Source of the DNA: Streptomyces fragilis
GTDB taxonomy: Bacteria; Actinomycetota; Actinomycetes; Streptomycetales; Streptomycetaceae
Assembly: GCF_003112515.1 (NCBI RefSeq)
Contig: NZ_BEVZ01000002.1
Coordinates: 434,001-498,000, forward strand
DNA length: 64,000 bases
Reading direction: 5' to 3'
Below, in pieces: positions 35,483 through 45,520 of the stretch. The notes under the pieces are model-generated. The model worked only from the letters and a program-made list of their open reading frames with translations, did no database searches and had not been told where the DNA came from. The stretch's first letter is position 1, and each line of letters begins with the position of its first letter. The translations under genes were made by a program, and so were the position numbers.

Positions 35483-37408
35483 GTGCCGCTGCTGACCCGC
35501 ATCAGGGGACCGCGCGATCTGGACCGGCTCACCCCGGCGCAGCTTGACCAGCTGGCGGAGGAGATCCGGACCTTCCTCGTCGACGCCGTCTCCAAGACCG
35601 GCGGCCACCTCGGCCCCAACCTCGGCGTGGTGGAGCTCACCATCGCTCTGCACCGGGTGTTCGAGTCCCCACGGGACAAGATCCTCTGGGACACCGGTCA
35701 CCAGTCCTACGTGCACAAGCTGCTCACCGGGCGGCAGGACTTCTCCCGCCTGAAGATGAAGGGCGGCCTCTCCGGCTACCCCTCGCAGGCCGAGTCCGAG
35801 CACGACGTCATCGAGAACTCGCACGCCTCCACCGTCCTCGGCTGGGCCGACGGACTGGCCAAGGCCAACGAGATCCTCAAGAAGGACGACCACGTGGTCG
35901 CCGTCATCGGCGACGGCGCCCTCACCGGCGGCATGGCCTGGGAGGCGCTGAACAACATCGCCGCCGCCAAGGACCGCCCGCTGGTCATCGTGGTCAACGA
36001 CAACGAGCGCTCCTACGCGCCCACCATCGGCGGCCTCGCCAACCACCTGGCCACGCTGCGCACCACCGACGGCTACGAGCGCTTCCTCGCCCGCACCAAG
36101 GAGGTGCTGGAGAAGACGCCGGTGGTCGGCCGCCCGCTCTACGACACGCTGCACGGCGCCAAGAAGGGCCTCAAGGACTTCATCGCGCCGCAGGGCATGT
36201 TCGAGGACCTCGGCCTGAAGTACGTCGGCCCGATCGACGGCCACGACATCGAGGCGCTGGAGTCCGCGCTGGCCCGCGCCAAGCGGTTCAACGGCCCGGT
36301 CATCGTGCACTGCCTCACCGAGAAGGGCCGCGGCTACCGCCCGGCGCTCGAGGACGAGGCGGATCGTTTCCACGCGGTCGGCAAGATCCACCCGGACACC
36401 GGCCTGCCGGTGGCCACCGCCGGCGCCGACTGGACGTCCGTCTTCGGCGAGGAGATGGTCGCGCTCGGCAAGGAGCGCGAGGACATCGTCGCGATCACCG
36501 CCGCGATGCTCCAGCCGGTCGGCCTGGACAAGTTCGCCCAGGAGTTCCCGGAGCGGGTCTTCGACGTCGGCATCGCCGAGCAGCACGGCGCGGTCTCCGC
36601 GGCGGGCCTGGCGACCGGCGGCCTGCACCCGGTCTTCGCGGTCTACGCGACCTTCCTCAACCGCGCCTTCGACCAGGTGCTGATGGACGTCGCCCTGCAC
36701 AGGTGCGGCGTGACGTTCGTGCTGGACCGGGCCGGCGTGACCGGCACCGACGGCGCCTCCCACAACGGCATGTGGGACATGTCGATCCTGCAGGTCGTCC
36801 CCGGCCTGCGCCTCGCCGCCCCGCGCGACGCCGACCAGGTCCGCGCCCAGCTGCGCGAGGCCGTCGAGGTCGACGACGCGCCGACGGTGGTCCGCTTCTC
36901 CAAGGGCGCCGTCGGCCCCGCCGTGCCGGCCGTGGGCCGCGTCGGCGGGATGGACGTGCTCCGCGAGGCGGGCGCCGAGCGGCCGGACGTGCTGCTGGTC
37001 TCGGTGGGCGCGCTGGCCCCGATGTGCCTGGAGATCGCCTCCCTGCTGGAGAAGCAGGGCATCTCGACCACCGTCGTCGACCCGCGCTGGGTCAAGCCGG
37101 TGGACGAGCAGCTGGCGCCGCTCGCGGCACGTCACCGCGTGGTCGTCACGGTCGAGGACAACTCGCGTGTCGGCGGCGTCGGTTCGGCGGTCTCCCAGGC
37201 GCTGCGCGACGCGGGCGTCGACGTCCCGCTGCGCGACTTCGGCATCCCGCCGCAGTTCCTGGACCACGCCTCGCGGGCCGAGGTCCTCACCGAGATCGGG
37301 CTCACCGCCCCGGACATCGCCCGCCAGGTCACCGGGCTGGTCTCCCAGCTCGACGGCCGCGAGGGCTTCGAGTCCGCCCCGGCGAAGGCGGGCTCCGGCC
37401 GCGGCTGA
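35483..37408 (+). CDS. dxs: 1-deoxy-D-xylulose-5-phosphate synthase
   Basis: 641 residues, GTG at 35483 with AAGGAGG at 35471-35477. Thiamine-diphosphate enzyme of the MEP isoprenoid pathway: transketolase-like features [38 protein letters not shown] (Mg-TPP motif), [24 protein letters not shown] (catalytic Glu) and [15 protein letters not shown]. Joins pyruvate and glyceraldehyde 3-phosphate. A TAGACT -10-like element lies at 35431-35436. From memory this place corresponds to SCO6013, one of two dxs genes in streptomycetes. Confidence 0.96.
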   Translation: MPLLTRIRGPRDLDRLTPAQLDQLAEEIRTFLVDAVSKTGGHLGPNLGVVELTIALHRVFESPRDKILWDTGHQSYVHKLLTGRQDFSRLKMKGGLSGYPSQAESEHDVIENSHASTVLGWADGLAKANEILKKDDHVVAVIGDGALTGGMAWEALNNIAAAKDRPLVIVVNDNERSYAPTIGGLANHLATLRTTDGYERFLARTKEVLEKTPVVGRPLYDTLHGAKKGLKDFIAPQGMFEDLGLKYVGPIDGHDIEALESALARAKRFNGPVIVHCLTEKGRGYRPALEDEADRFHAVGKIHPDTGLPVATAGADWTSVFGEEMVALGKEREDIVAITAAMLQPVGLDKFAQEFPERVFDVGIAEQHGAVSAAGLATGGLHPVFAVYATFLNRAFDQVLMDVALHRCGVTFVLDRAGVTGTDGASHNGMWDMSILQVVPGLRLAAPRDADQVRAQLREAVEVDDAPTVVRFSKGAVGPAVPAVGRVGGMDVLREAGAERPDVLLVSVGALAPMCLEIASLLEKQGISTTVVDPRWVKPVDEQLAPLAARHRVVVTVEDNSRVGGVGSAVSQALRDAGVDVPLRDFGIPPQFLDHASRAEVLTEIGLTAPDIARQVTGLVSQLDGREGFESAPAKAGSGRG

Positions 37409-37454
37409 CGCCTCCCGCCGGGTCCCCTCCCGGCGCCCCTCCGGACGGTCACGC

Positions 37455-37521
37455 AGGACGACTGGGCCGGTTCCGTCACCCCGTTCGCTCATCCCGGTGA
37501 CGGAACCGGTCCGATCGTCCT
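37455..37521. terminator. Long imperfect hairpin after dxs
   Basis: Outer arms AGGACGA/TCGTCCT and inner arms of about 16 bp (GGCCGGTTCCGTCACC with its near complement at 37496-37511) form one long stem with a 14-nt loop. Likely terminator of dxs. Confidence 0.7.
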
Positions 37522-37590
37522 AACGGGCCGCAATCGGGGAAGACGGATGACACCCTCTCGACCGCGTCGGGGACCCATGGGAGGAAATCC

Positions 37591-39099
37591 GTGAGCAACA
37601 GCGTCTTCAGGACGAAGCAGGTCGAGCAGTCCATCGAGGGCACCGAGGCGTCGGAGCACAAGCTCAGCAAGACCCTCTCCGCGACGGACCTGACCGTCTT
37701 CGGCGTCGGCGTCATCATCGGCACCGGCATCTTCGTCCTCACGGGGCAGGTCGCGAAGGAGAACGCCGGCCCCTCGGTGGCGATCGCCTTCGTCGTGGCC
37801 GGCGTCGTCTGCGCCCTGGCCGCGCTGTGCTACGCGGAGTTCGCCTCCACCGTGCCGGTCGCCGGATCGGCGTACACCTTCTCCTACACCTCCCTGGGCG
37901 AGCTGCCCGCCTGGATCATCGGCTGGGACCTCGTCCTGGAGTTCGCGCTCGGCACCGCGGTGGTGGCCGTCGGCTGGTCCGGGTACATCCGGTCACTGCT
38001 GGACAACGCGGGCTGGACCCTGCCGAGCGTGATCTCCGGACGCGAGGGCGCCGACGGCTTCGGCTTCGACCTCCTCGCGGCGCTGCTGGTCCTGGTGCTC
38101 ACCGTGGTGCTGGTCATCGGCATGAAGCTCTCCGCGCGGATCACCACCGTGGTCGTGGCGGTCAAGGTCGGCGTGGTGCTCCTGGTGATCGTCGCCGGCG
38201 CGTTCTTCATCAAGGCCGAGAACTACAAGCCGTTCGTCCCCGAGTCGGTCCCCCAGGAGGCGGGTGACGGGCTGCACGCACCGCTGATCCAGCTGATCGC
38301 CGGTTTCGCGCCGGCCAACTTCGGCGTGCTCGGCATCTTCACCGCCGCCTCGGTGGTCTTCTTCGCGTTCATCGGCTTCGACGTCGTCGCCACGGCGGCC
38401 GAGGAGACCCGCAACCCGCAGCGGGACATGCCGCGCGGCATCATGGGCTCCCTGCTGATCTGCACCACGCTCTACGTACTGGTGTCGCTCGTGGTCACCG
38501 GCATGCAGCACTACACCCGGCTGTCCGTCGACGCGCCCCTCGCCGACGCCTTCAAGGCCACCGGGCACCCGTTCTACGCCGGTGTCATCAGCTTCGGCGC
38601 GGCGGTCGGTCTCACCACGGTCTGCATGATCCTGCTGCTCGGCCAGACCCGGGTCTTCTTCGCGATGAGCCGCGACGGGCTGCTGCCGCGGTTCTTCTCC
38701 CACGTCCACCCGCGCTTCAAGACCCCCTACCGGCCGACCATCCTGCTCGGCGTGGTCATCGCGATCGTGGCCGGCTTCACGCGGCTCAGCGCGCTGGCGG
38801 AGCTGGTGAACATCGGCACGCTCTTCGCCTTCGTGGTCGTCGCGCTCAGCGTGATCATCCTTCGGCGCACCCGGCCGGACCTGCACCGCGCGTTCCGTAC
38901 GCCGCTGGTGCCCGCGCTGCCGATCGTGTCGGTGCTGGCGTCGCTGTGGCTGATGCTGAACCTGCCGGCGGAGACGTGGATCCGGTTCGCGGTGTGGATG
39001 GCGATCGGCGTGGTCGTGTACTTCGCGTACAGCCGCCGCCGGAGCCTGCTGGCCCCCGGCAGGGAGGCCGAGGCCCGCGCGGCCCGTCAGCTCGACTGA
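37591..39099 (+). CDS. APC-family amino acid permease
   Basis: 502 residues, GTG at 37591 with GGGAGGA upstream. Twelve or more hydrophobic segments, starting with LSATDLTVFGVGVIIGTGIFVLTG, the TM1 glycine-rich motif of amino acid-polyamine-organocation transporters, and FAPANFGVLGIFTAASVVFFAFIGFDVVATAAEETRNP typical of the cationic amino acid transporter group. Probably imports a basic or branched amino acid. It stands alone, with no enzyme gene to hint at the substrate. Confidence 0.88.
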   Translation: MSNSVFRTKQVEQSIEGTEASEHKLSKTLSATDLTVFGVGVIIGTGIFVLTGQVAKENAGPSVAIAFVVAGVVCALAALCYAEFASTVPVAGSAYTFSYTSLGELPAWIIGWDLVLEFALGTAVVAVGWSGYIRSLLDNAGWTLPSVISGREGADGFGFDLLAALLVLVLTVVLVIGMKLSARITTVVVAVKVGVVLLVIVAGAFFIKAENYKPFVPESVPQEAGDGLHAPLIQLIAGFAPANFGVLGIFTAASVVFFAFIGFDVVATAAEETRNPQRDMPRGIMGSLLICTTLYVLVSLVVTGMQHYTRLSVDAPLADAFKATGHPFYAGVISFGAAVGLTTVCMILLLGQTRVFFAMSRDGLLPRFFSHVHPRFKTPYRPTILLGVVIAIVAGFTRLSALAELVNIGTLFAFVVVALSVIILRRTRPDLHRAFRTPLVPALPIVSVLASLWLMLNLPAETWIRFAVWMAIGVVVYFAYSRRRSLLAPGREAEARAARQLD

Positions 39100-39192
39100 C
39101 CCGCACGGGGACGGCTCCCGGCGGGCCCGCCACCTGCGCGCCCGTGCCCCCGCTCGGCCGCGGACGGCGGGGGCCGGTGCGGCGGGGAGGGA

Positions 39193-39585
39193 TCAGTCCC
39201 GGGCGGTGCGGGGGCCCGCCGTGGTGGCGCCGAGGGCGGTCACCCGCTGCCGGAGCCCACGGTCGGCGGTGACCACGACGCACGGCCGGCCGGGCCGGGC
39301 CCCGGCGACCAGTTCCACGATCCGGTCGTCGCCGCTGCCCGCCGCGGACTCCACGCGCACGCCCGGCACGGACTCCACCCCGCGCGCCGCGCCCTCCACG
39401 ACCAGGACGATCTCCGCCGGTCCTGCCGGTCCCGCCGCGGCGGGCAGCCCGGGCAGCCCTCGCGCGGCGAGCCGGTCACGCAGCCGCTCCGCCGCACCCC
39501 TGCGGTCCCGCCACCACCCGTCGGGCACGGAGCCGACCACGTTGGCGGCGTCGACGATCACCAGCAGCGGCAGGTCCTCATCCAT
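39193..39585 (-). CDS. NYN/PIN-like domain protein
   Basis: 130 residues, ATG at 39585. The pattern VIVDAANVVGSVPDGWWRDRRGAAERL, then VESAAGSGDDRIVELV and CVVVTADRGLRQRVTALGA gives the three acidic clusters of PIN/NYN nucleases (DAANV, GDDRIV, TADRGL). Predicted small RNA-acting nuclease or a domain of that fold; the RNA target is unknown. The gene follows fadB on the same strand behind a terminator. Confidence 0.8.
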   Translation of the reverse strand: MDEDLPLLVIVDAANVVGSVPDGWWRDRRGAAERLRDRLAARGLPGLPAAAGPAGPAEIVLVVEGAARGVESVPGVRVESAAGSGDDRIVELVAGARPGRPCVVVTADRGLRQRVTALGATTAGPRTARD

Positions 39586-39671
39586 GGACCCACCCTCCCA
39601 GACGCCCCGGCCCCTCGCGCCGGCGGCAGGTCACCGCGGGAGGCGGGCCGGCACGGACCGGTACGGAAGCG

Positions 39672-39705
39672 GGAAGGGCCCCCGCCGAGTGGCGGGGGCC
39701 CTTCC
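39672..39705. terminator. Terminator after fadB
   Basis: A perfect 15-bp stem (39672-39686 with 39691-39705) with GAGT loop, between the fadB stop and the NYN gene. Confidence 0.9.
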
Positions 39706-39727
39706 GTTGCTCTGCCGCGCGTGGGTG

Positions 39728-41857
39728 TTACGCGGGGACCGACGCCACGCCCGGCGCCAGGAACCGCTTGCCGTTGACGCGCTCGGAGACGCCCTCACGG
39801 TCCAGGTACGGCGTGATGCCGCCCAGGTGGAAGGGCCAGCCCGCACCGGTGATCAGGCACAGGTCGATGTCCTGGGCCTCGGCCACGACGCCCTCGTCGA
39901 GCATCAGGCCGATCTCCTGGGCGACCGCGCCCAGGACCCGCTCGCGGACCTGCTCCTCGGACAGGACGGTGTCGCCCTGCTGCAGGAGCGCGGCGACCTC
40001 CGGGTCCAGCTCCGGCTTGCCGGAGTCGTAGACGTAGAAGCCGCGCTTGCCGGCCTCGACGACCCGCTTGAGGTTGCCGGAGACGGTGAAGCGGTCCGGG
40101 AACGCGCGGTGGAGCGTCTCGGAGACGTGCAGGCCGATGGCCGGACCGACCAGCTCCAGCAGCACCAGCGGGGACATCGGCAGGCCCAGCGGCTCGACCG
40201 CCTTCTCCGCCACGGCCACCGGGGTGCCCTCGTCGATCACGTTCTGCACCTCGCCCATGAAGCGGGTGAGGATGCGGTTGACGACGAACGCCGGGGCGTC
40301 CTTCACCAGCACCCCGGTCTTCTTCAGCTTGCGGGCGACGGCGAACGCCGTGGCCAGCGAGGCGTCGTCGGTCCGCTCGCCGCGGACGATCTCCAGCAGC
40401 GGCAGGACGGCGACCGGGTTGAAGAAGTGGAAGCCGACGACCCGCTCGGGGTTCTTCAGCTTCGACGCCATCTCGGTGATCGACAGCGACGAGGTGTTGG
40501 TCGCCAGGATCGCGTGGGCCGGGGCGACCGCCTCGACCTCGGCGAACACCTGCTGCTTGACGCCCATCTCCTCGAAGACGGCCTCGATGACGAAGTCCGC
40601 GTCCGAGAAGCCCTCGGCCTTGTCCAGGACACCGGTGACCAGCGCCTTGAGGCGGTTGGCCTTGTCCTGGTTGATGCGGCCCTTGCCGAGCAGCTTGTCG
40701 ATCTCGGAGTGGACGTAGCCCACACCCTTGTCGATCCGCGCCTGGTCGATGTCGGTCAGCACGACCGGCACCTCGAGGCGGCGCAGGAACAGCAGCGCCA
40801 GCTGCGAGGCCATCAGGCCGGCGCCGACGACGCCCACCTTGGTGACCGGGCGGGCCAGCGACTTGTCCGGCGCGCCGGCCGGGCGCTTGGCGCGCTTCTG
40901 CACCAGGTTGAAGGCGTACAGGCCCGAGCGCAGCTCGTCGCCCATGATGAGGTCGGCGAGCGCCTCGTCCTCGGCGTCGTAACCGGCCTGCAGGTCGCCG
41001 TCCTTGGCGTTCTCGATGATCTCCAGCGCCCGGTAGGCGGCCGGGGCCGCGCCGTGCACCTTGGAGTCGGCGACGAACCGGCCGCGCGCGACGGCCTGGT
41101 CCCAGGCCTCACCGCGGTCGACCTCCGGGCGGTCGACGACGATCTCGCCCTTGAGGACGGCGGCCGTCCACACGAGCGACTGCTCGAGGAAGTCCGCGCC
41201 CTCGAACAGGGCGTCGGCGATGCCCAGCTCGAAGACCTGCTTGCCCTTGAGCTGGCGGTTCTGGCTGAGCGAGTTCTCGATGATCACCGAGACGGCCTTG
41301 TCCGCGCCGATCAGGTTCGGCAGCAGCGTGCAGCCGCCCCAGCCGGGGACCAGGCCGAGGAAGACCTCGGGGAGGGAGAACGCGGGCAGCGCGGCGGACA
41401 CCGTGCGGTACCGGCAGTGCAGACCGACCTCGACGCCGCCGCCCATGGCCGCGCCGTTGTAGTACGCGAACGTCGGGACGGCCAGGGTGCCCAGACGCTT
41501 GAAGACGTCGTGGCCGCCCTTGCCGATCGCCACCGCGTGCTCGCGGTCCTTCAGCGCCTCGACGCCCTTGAGGTCGGCGCCGACGGCGAAGATGAACGGC
41601 TTGCCGGTGATGCCCACGCCGACGATCTCGCCGGCCGCGGCCTCACGCTCGACCTGGTCGATCGCCACGTCCAGCCTGGCCAGCGACTGCGGGCCGAAGG
41701 TGTTCGGCTTGGTGTGGTCGAAGCCGTTGTCCAGGGTGATCAGGGCGAAGCGGCCCGCACCCAGGGGGAGGTCGAAGTGGCGCACGTGCGCCTCGGTGAC
41801 GACCTCGTCGGGGAACAGCTCGGCCGCACCCTTCAGCAGTTCAGCGACGTTGCTCAC
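39728..41857 (-). CDS. fadB: Fatty acid oxidation multifunctional protein: enoyl-CoA hydratase/3-hydroxyacyl-CoA dehydrogenase
   Basis: 709 residues. GTG at 41857 overlaps the thiolase stop (GTGA) and is preceded by AGGGGGA inside the thiolase gene. Residues about 1-300 are a crotonase domain (FIFAVGADLKGVEALKDREH; YYNGAAMGGGVEVGLHCRYR; FLGLVPGWGGCTLLPNLIG). The rest is NAD-dependent dehydrogenase (TKVGVVGAGLMASQLALL, then LATNTSSLSITEMASKL and VVGFHFFNPVAVLPLLEIV). Together with FadA it carries out beta-oxidation. In the glycine-rich loop GAGLMAS replaces the usual GAGLMGA. Confidence 0.95.
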   Translation of the reverse strand: MSNVAELLKGAAELFPDEVVTEAHVRHFDLPLGAGRFALITLDNGFDHTKPNTFGPQSLARLDVAIDQVEREAAAGEIVGVGITGKPFIFAVGADLKGVEALKDREHAVAIGKGGHDVFKRLGTLAVPTFAYYNGAAMGGGVEVGLHCRYRTVSAALPAFSLPEVFLGLVPGWGGCTLLPNLIGADKAVSVIIENSLSQNRQLKGKQVFELGIADALFEGADFLEQSLVWTAAVLKGEIVVDRPEVDRGEAWDQAVARGRFVADSKVHGAAPAAYRALEIIENAKDGDLQAGYDAEDEALADLIMGDELRSGLYAFNLVQKRAKRPAGAPDKSLARPVTKVGVVGAGLMASQLALLFLRRLEVPVVLTDIDQARIDKGVGYVHSEIDKLLGKGRINQDKANRLKALVTGVLDKAEGFSDADFVIEAVFEEMGVKQQVFAEVEAVAPAHAILATNTSSLSITEMASKLKNPERVVGFHFFNPVAVLPLLEIVRGERTDDASLATAFAVARKLKKTGVLVKDAPAFVVNRILTRFMGEVQNVIDEGTPVAVAEKAVEPLGLPMSPLVLLELVGPAIGLHVSETLHRAFPDRFTVSGNLKRVVEAGKRGFYVYDSGKPELDPEVAALLQQGDTVLSEEQVRERVLGAVAQEIGLMLDEGVVAEAQDIDLCLITGAGWPFHLGGITPYLDREGVSERVNGKRFLAPGVASVPA

Positions 41858-43071
41858 TTGTCCCCCTCGAAGTTCGGGTTCTCCCAGATGACCGTGGCGC
41901 CCATGCCGAGGCCGACGCACATGGTGGTGAGGCCGTAGCGGACGTGCGGCTGGTCCTCGAACTGACGGGCCAGCTGCGTCATCAGACGCACGCCGGAGGA
42001 GGCCAGCGGGTGGCCGTAGGCGATGGCGCCGCCGTACTGGTTCACGCGGGCGTCGTCGTCGGCGATGCCGTAGTGCTCGAGGAAGGCGAGCACCTGGACG
42101 GCGAAGGCCTCGTTGATCTCGAACAGGCCGATGTCCTCGATGGACAGGCCGGCCTTGGCGAGGGCCTTCTCGGTGGCCGGGATCGGGCCGTAGCCCATGA
42201 CCTCGGGCTCCACGCCGGCGAAAGCGTAGGAGACCAGGCGCATCTTGACCGGCAGGCCGTTCTCGGTGGCGAACTCCTCGGAGGCGAGGAGCGCCGCGGT
42301 GGCGCCGTCGTTCAGACCGGCGGCGTTGCCCGCGGTGACGCGGCCGTGGACGCGGAACGGCGTCTTGAGGCCGGCCAGGTTCTCCAGCGTGGTGCCCGGG
42401 CGCATCGGCTCGTCGGCGGTGACCAGGCCGAAGCCGGTCTCGCCGGCCTCAGCGTTGGTGCGGCGGACCGAGATCGGGACCAGGTCCTGCTGGATCTTCC
42501 CGTTCGCGTACGCCTTGGCGGCCTTCTCCTGGGAGGCGACGGCGTACTTGTCCGCGCGCTCCTTGGTGATCGCCGGGTAGCGGTCGTGCAGGTTCTCGGC
42601 GGTCATGCCCATGAACAGGGCGGACTCGTCGACCAGCTTCTCGCTGACCAGCCGCGGGTTCGGGTCCACGCCCTCGCCCATGGGGTGGCGGCCCATGTGC
42701 TCCACGCCGCCGGCGATGACGGCGTCGTAGGCGCCGAAGGCGATGGAACCGGCGGTGGTGGTCACCGCGGTCATGGCGCCCGCGCACATGCGGTCGATGG
42801 AGTACCCCGGGACGCTCTGCGGGAGACCCGCGAGCACGCCGGCCGTGCGGCCCAGGGTCAGGCCCTGGTCGCCGATCTGGGTCGTCGCGGCGATCGCGAC
42901 CTCGTCGATCTTCGCCGGGTCGAGGTTCGGGTTGCGGCGCAGCAGCTCCCGGATCGACTTCACGACGAGGTCGTCGGCGCGGGTCTCGTGGTAGATGCCC
43001 TTCGGGCCCGCCTTGCCGAACGGGGTACGGACGCCGTCGACGAAGACGACGTCCCTGACGGTACGAGGCAC
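41854..43071 (-). CDS. fadA: Acetyl-CoA acyltransferase (thiolase)
   Basis: 405 residues. GTG at 43071 has GGAGGAG 7 bases upstream; an ATG-like extension has none. The three thiolase catalytic sites are present: Cys in DRMCAGAMTAV, His in GGAIAYGHPLASSG, Cys in TTMCVGLGMG. Forms the trifunctional beta-oxidation pair with FadB. A TACTCGCGGGTA near-palindrome lies about 92 bp upstream. Confidence 0.95.
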   Translation of the reverse strand: MPRTVRDVVFVDGVRTPFGKAGPKGIYHETRADDLVVKSIRELLRRNPNLDPAKIDEVAIAATTQIGDQGLTLGRTAGVLAGLPQSVPGYSIDRMCAGAMTAVTTTAGSIAFGAYDAVIAGGVEHMGRHPMGEGVDPNPRLVSEKLVDESALFMGMTAENLHDRYPAITKERADKYAVASQEKAAKAYANGKIQQDLVPISVRRTNAEAGETGFGLVTADEPMRPGTTLENLAGLKTPFRVHGRVTAGNAAGLNDGATAALLASEEFATENGLPVKMRLVSYAFAGVEPEVMGYGPIPATEKALAKAGLSIEDIGLFEINEAFAVQVLAFLEHYGIADDDARVNQYGGAIAYGHPLASSGVRLMTQLARQFEDQPHVRYGLTTMCVGLGMGATVIWENPNFEGDK

Positions 43072-43162
43072 GATGGCTCTCCTCCAGGGGTGTGCGGACT
43101 GCGGCACTGCTGCGTGATGCTGCGGTGAGGGGCGCGGCTGAGCGCCCGCTCACCGGTCATGC

Positions 43163-43174
43163 TACTCGCGGGTA
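43163..43174. promoter_or_regulatory. Candidate fatty-acid regulator operator upstream of fadAB
   Basis: TACTCGCGGGTA within GCTACTCGCGGGTAAC is a near-palindrome of the TAC-N6-GTA type used by actinobacterial TetR-family fatty-acid regulators. It lies 92 bp upstream of the fadA start. Confidence 0.4.
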
Positions 43175-43387
43175 ACCATTGTGCCCACCCCGGGAGCCCG
43201 ACGCGTCGAAGGTCACATCCCCGCGTGAGGCGCGCCGCGGGGTGCCGTCCGCCCGTGCGTGACCACCCCGACGCCGCGTGGGCGTGCCGTCCCGCGCGTA
43301 CGGCACCGGCCTGCGCCCACCCGTGCCGCCCAGCGGCACGATTGCCCGCAGGGTGCGGCCCGAGAGCTTGGGGCAGGGCGGGCGTAG

Positions 43388-43455
43388 GCAGCGCGTCCGC
43401 GCGGGGCGGCAACGCCCACGCCGCCCGCGCCCCGCCGAGGCGGTGGACGCGCTGC
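43388..43455 (-). terminator. Terminator of the RNase D gene
   Basis: Outer arms 43388-43398 and 43445-43455 pair perfectly (11 bp), enclosing further G/C-rich complementary stretches. Confidence 0.65.
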
Positions 43456-43467
43456 CCCGCGCCAGGG

Positions 43468-44769
43468 TCACGCCTTCGCGGCGAGGGCCTCGACCAGGAG
43501 GGGGGTGACCTGTTCGACCTGCCAGGGGCGGGCGCCGTGCGCGGCGAGCGCGGCGGACACCGAGGCCTCGTCGGCCGCGGCGGGCGGCGCCCAGCAGACC
43601 CGCCGCACCGTGTCCGGCGCGATCAGGTTCTCCTGCGGCATCCGCAGCTCCTCCGCCCGCGCCGACACCGCCGCCCGCGCCGCGGACAGCCGCGCGGCGG
43701 CCGCCGGGTCCTTGTCGGCCCAGGCCCGCGGCGGCGGAGGCCCCGCCACCGCCTGCCCCGGCAGCGGCAGCGCGCTCTCCGGCAGCGCCTTCGCCCGGTC
43801 CACGGCCGCCTGCCACTGCTCCAGCTGCCGCCGCCCGGTCCGGCTGCCGAACCCGCTCAGCGCGGACAGCGCCTGCACGTCGGCGGGCAGCGCCAGCGCC
43901 GCCTCCACGATCGCGGCGTCGCCCAGCACCTTGCCCGGCGAGACGTCCCGCCGCCGCGCGATGCGGTCCCGCGTCTCCCACAGCTCGCGGACCACGGCCA
44001 GCTGCCGCCGCCGGCGCACCTTGTGCATGCCGGAGGTGCGCCGCCAGGGGTCCTTGCGCGGCGCCGGCGGGGGAGCGGAGGCGATGGCGTCGAACTCCTG
44101 CAGGGCCCAGTCGAGCTTGCCCTGCCGCTCCAGCTCCTTCTCCAGCGCGTCGCGCAGGTCGACCAGCAGCTCCACGTCGAGCGCCGCGTACCGCAGCCAC
44201 GGCTCAGGCAGCGGGCGCGTGGACCAGTCCACCGCGGAGTGGCCCTTCTCCAGCACGAAGCCGAGGACGTTCTCCACCATCGCGCCCAGTCCGACCCGGG
44301 GGAACCCGGCCAGCCGCCCGGCCAGCTCGGTGTCGAAGAGGCGGCTGGGAACCATGCCTATCTCCCGCAGGCACGGCAGGTCCTGGGTGGCGGCGTGCAG
44401 CACCCACTCGGCGTCGGCGATCGCCTCGCCCAGCGCGGTGAGGTCGGGGCAGGCCACCGGATCGATCAGCGCGCTCCCGGCGCCGGCGCGGCGCAGCTGC
44501 ACGAGGTAGGCGCTCTGTCCGTAGCGGTAACCGGACGCCCGCTCGGCGTCGACGGCGACCGGGCCGGTGCCCGCGGCGAAGGCGGCGACGGTCGCCGCCA
44601 GGCCCTCCGCGTCGGCGATCACCGGCGGGATGCCCTCGCGGGGCTCGAGGAGGGGAACCGGCTCCGCCGCCCGGGACACGCCATCCCCGTCGGTTCCGCC
44701 GTCGTCCGGAGGGGCGCCTCCGGTGGTTCGCAGTGGGCTGTCTGCTGCGGTGTCATGGGCGTCGGTCAC
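43468..44769 (-). CDS. rnd: RNase D-like 3'-5' exoribonuclease
   Basis: 433 residues, GTG at 44769. DEDD exonuclease motifs: Exo I VAVDAERASGYRY, Exo II HAATQDLPCL, Exo III YAALDVELLVDLRD. An HRDC-type helical domain follows around residues 240-330 (LAVVRELWETRDRIARRRDVSPGKVL). Trims RNA 3' ends, including tRNA precursors. The N-terminal 45 residues are disordered. Matches the gene left of whiI in S. coelicolor, from memory. Confidence 0.9.
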   Translation of the reverse strand: MTDAHDTAADSPLRTTGGAPPDDGGTDGDGVSRAAEPVPLLEPREGIPPVIADAEGLAATVAAFAAGTGPVAVDAERASGYRYGQSAYLVQLRRAGAGSALIDPVACPDLTALGEAIADAEWVLHAATQDLPCLREIGMVPSRLFDTELAGRLAGFPRVGLGAMVENVLGFVLEKGHSAVDWSTRPLPEPWLRYAALDVELLVDLRDALEKELERQGKLDWALQEFDAIASAPPPAPRKDPWRRTSGMHKVRRRRQLAVVRELWETRDRIARRRDVSPGKVLGDAAIVEAALALPADVQALSALSGFGSRTGRRQLEQWQAAVDRAKALPESALPLPGQAVAGPPPPRAWADKDPAAAARLSAARAAVSARAEELRMPQENLIAPDTVRRVCWAPPAAADEASVSAALAAHGARPWQVEQVTPLLVEALAAKA

Positions 44770-44860
44770 CTGTCAAGGGTATCTGTGTACCGGGCACATG
44801 CACCGCGCCCGCCGAGGGAACGTTCCCTCGGCGGGCGCGGTGTCCGGGCGTTCGGCCTGC

Positions 44861-45520
44861 TCAGTGGATGATGCCGGTGCGCAGGGCCACCGCGACCATG
44901 CCGGCCCGGTCGCCGGTGCCCAGCTTGCGGGCGATGCGCGCGAGGTGGCTCTTGACGGTCAGGGCGGACAGCCCCATGGAGACGCCGATCGCCTTGTTCG
45001 ACTGGCCCTCCGCCACCAGCCGCAGGACCTCGACCTCACGGCCGGAGAGCTCGCGGTAGCCGCCCGGGTGGCTCGGGGAGCCCGGAGGGCGGCGGTGCAT
45101 GCGGTGGGCCCCGCCGAGCGGGGCGGCGCCGGGACGGCCCGGCAGGCCGATGTTGGTGCGGGTGCCGGTGACGACATAGCCCTTGACTCCGCCGGCCAGG
45201 GCGTTGCGCACCGCGCCGATGTCGTCGGCGGCGGAGAGGGCCAGACCGTTGGGCCAGCCGGCGGCCCTGGTCTCCGACAGGAGGGTAAGGCCGGAACCAT
45301 CCGGCAGGTGGACGTCCGCGACGCAGATGTCACGGGGGTTGCCGATGCGGGGACGAGCCTCCGCCACGGACGAGGCCTCGATCACGTCGCGCACTCCGAG
45401 CGCCCAGAGATGACGGGTCACGGTGGAGCGCACGCGCGGATCGGCCACGACGACCATCGCGGTGGGCTTGTTCGGGCGGTAGGCGACCAGGCTTGAGGGC
45501 TGCTCGAGGAGAACGGACAC
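44861..45520 (-). CDS. whiI: Sporulation response regulator WhiI (atypical receiver)
   Basis: 219 residues, GTG at 45520 with AGGAGG upstream. Receiver domain at about residues 20-120 and LuxR-type helix-turn-helix at 150-215 (LSGREVEVLRLVAEGQSNKAIGVSMGLSALTVKSHLARI). The phosphorylation pocket is incomplete: the first acidic residue of the usual pair is Ala (A26-D27) and the conserved lysine after GYV is Thr118, while the acceptor-like D69 is kept. Order RNase D, whiI, DUF3000, hemE matches S. coelicolor. WhiI works as a heterodimer with BldM late in sporulation. The upstream sigma-WhiG-like promoter supports the assignment. Confidence 0.88.
   Translation of the reverse strand: MSVLLEQPSSLVAYRPNKPTAMVVVADPRVRSTVTRHLWALGVRDVIEASSVAEARPRIGNPRDICVADVHLPDGSGLTLLSETRAAGWPNGLALSAADDIGAVRNALAGGVKGYVVTGTRTNIGLPGRPGAAPLGGAHRMHRRPPGSPSHPGGYRELSGREVEVLRLVAEGQSNKAIGVSMGLSALTVKSHLARIARKLGTGDRAGMVAVALRTGIIH

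Larger units (their letters stand above)
43072..43467. other. 396-bp intergenic region between RNase D and fadA
   Basis: No gene seen. From left to right (minus-strand direction reversed) it holds the fadA promoter with the near-palindrome at 43163-43174, then GC-rich DNA, then the hairpin 43388-43455 that ends the RNase D transcript. Confidence 0.5.

Noticed and set aside
39206..41938. 910-codon plus-strand open frame antisense to fadB
   Set aside because: The minus strand encodes a complete FadB with all motifs; the antisense frame is a compositional shadow.
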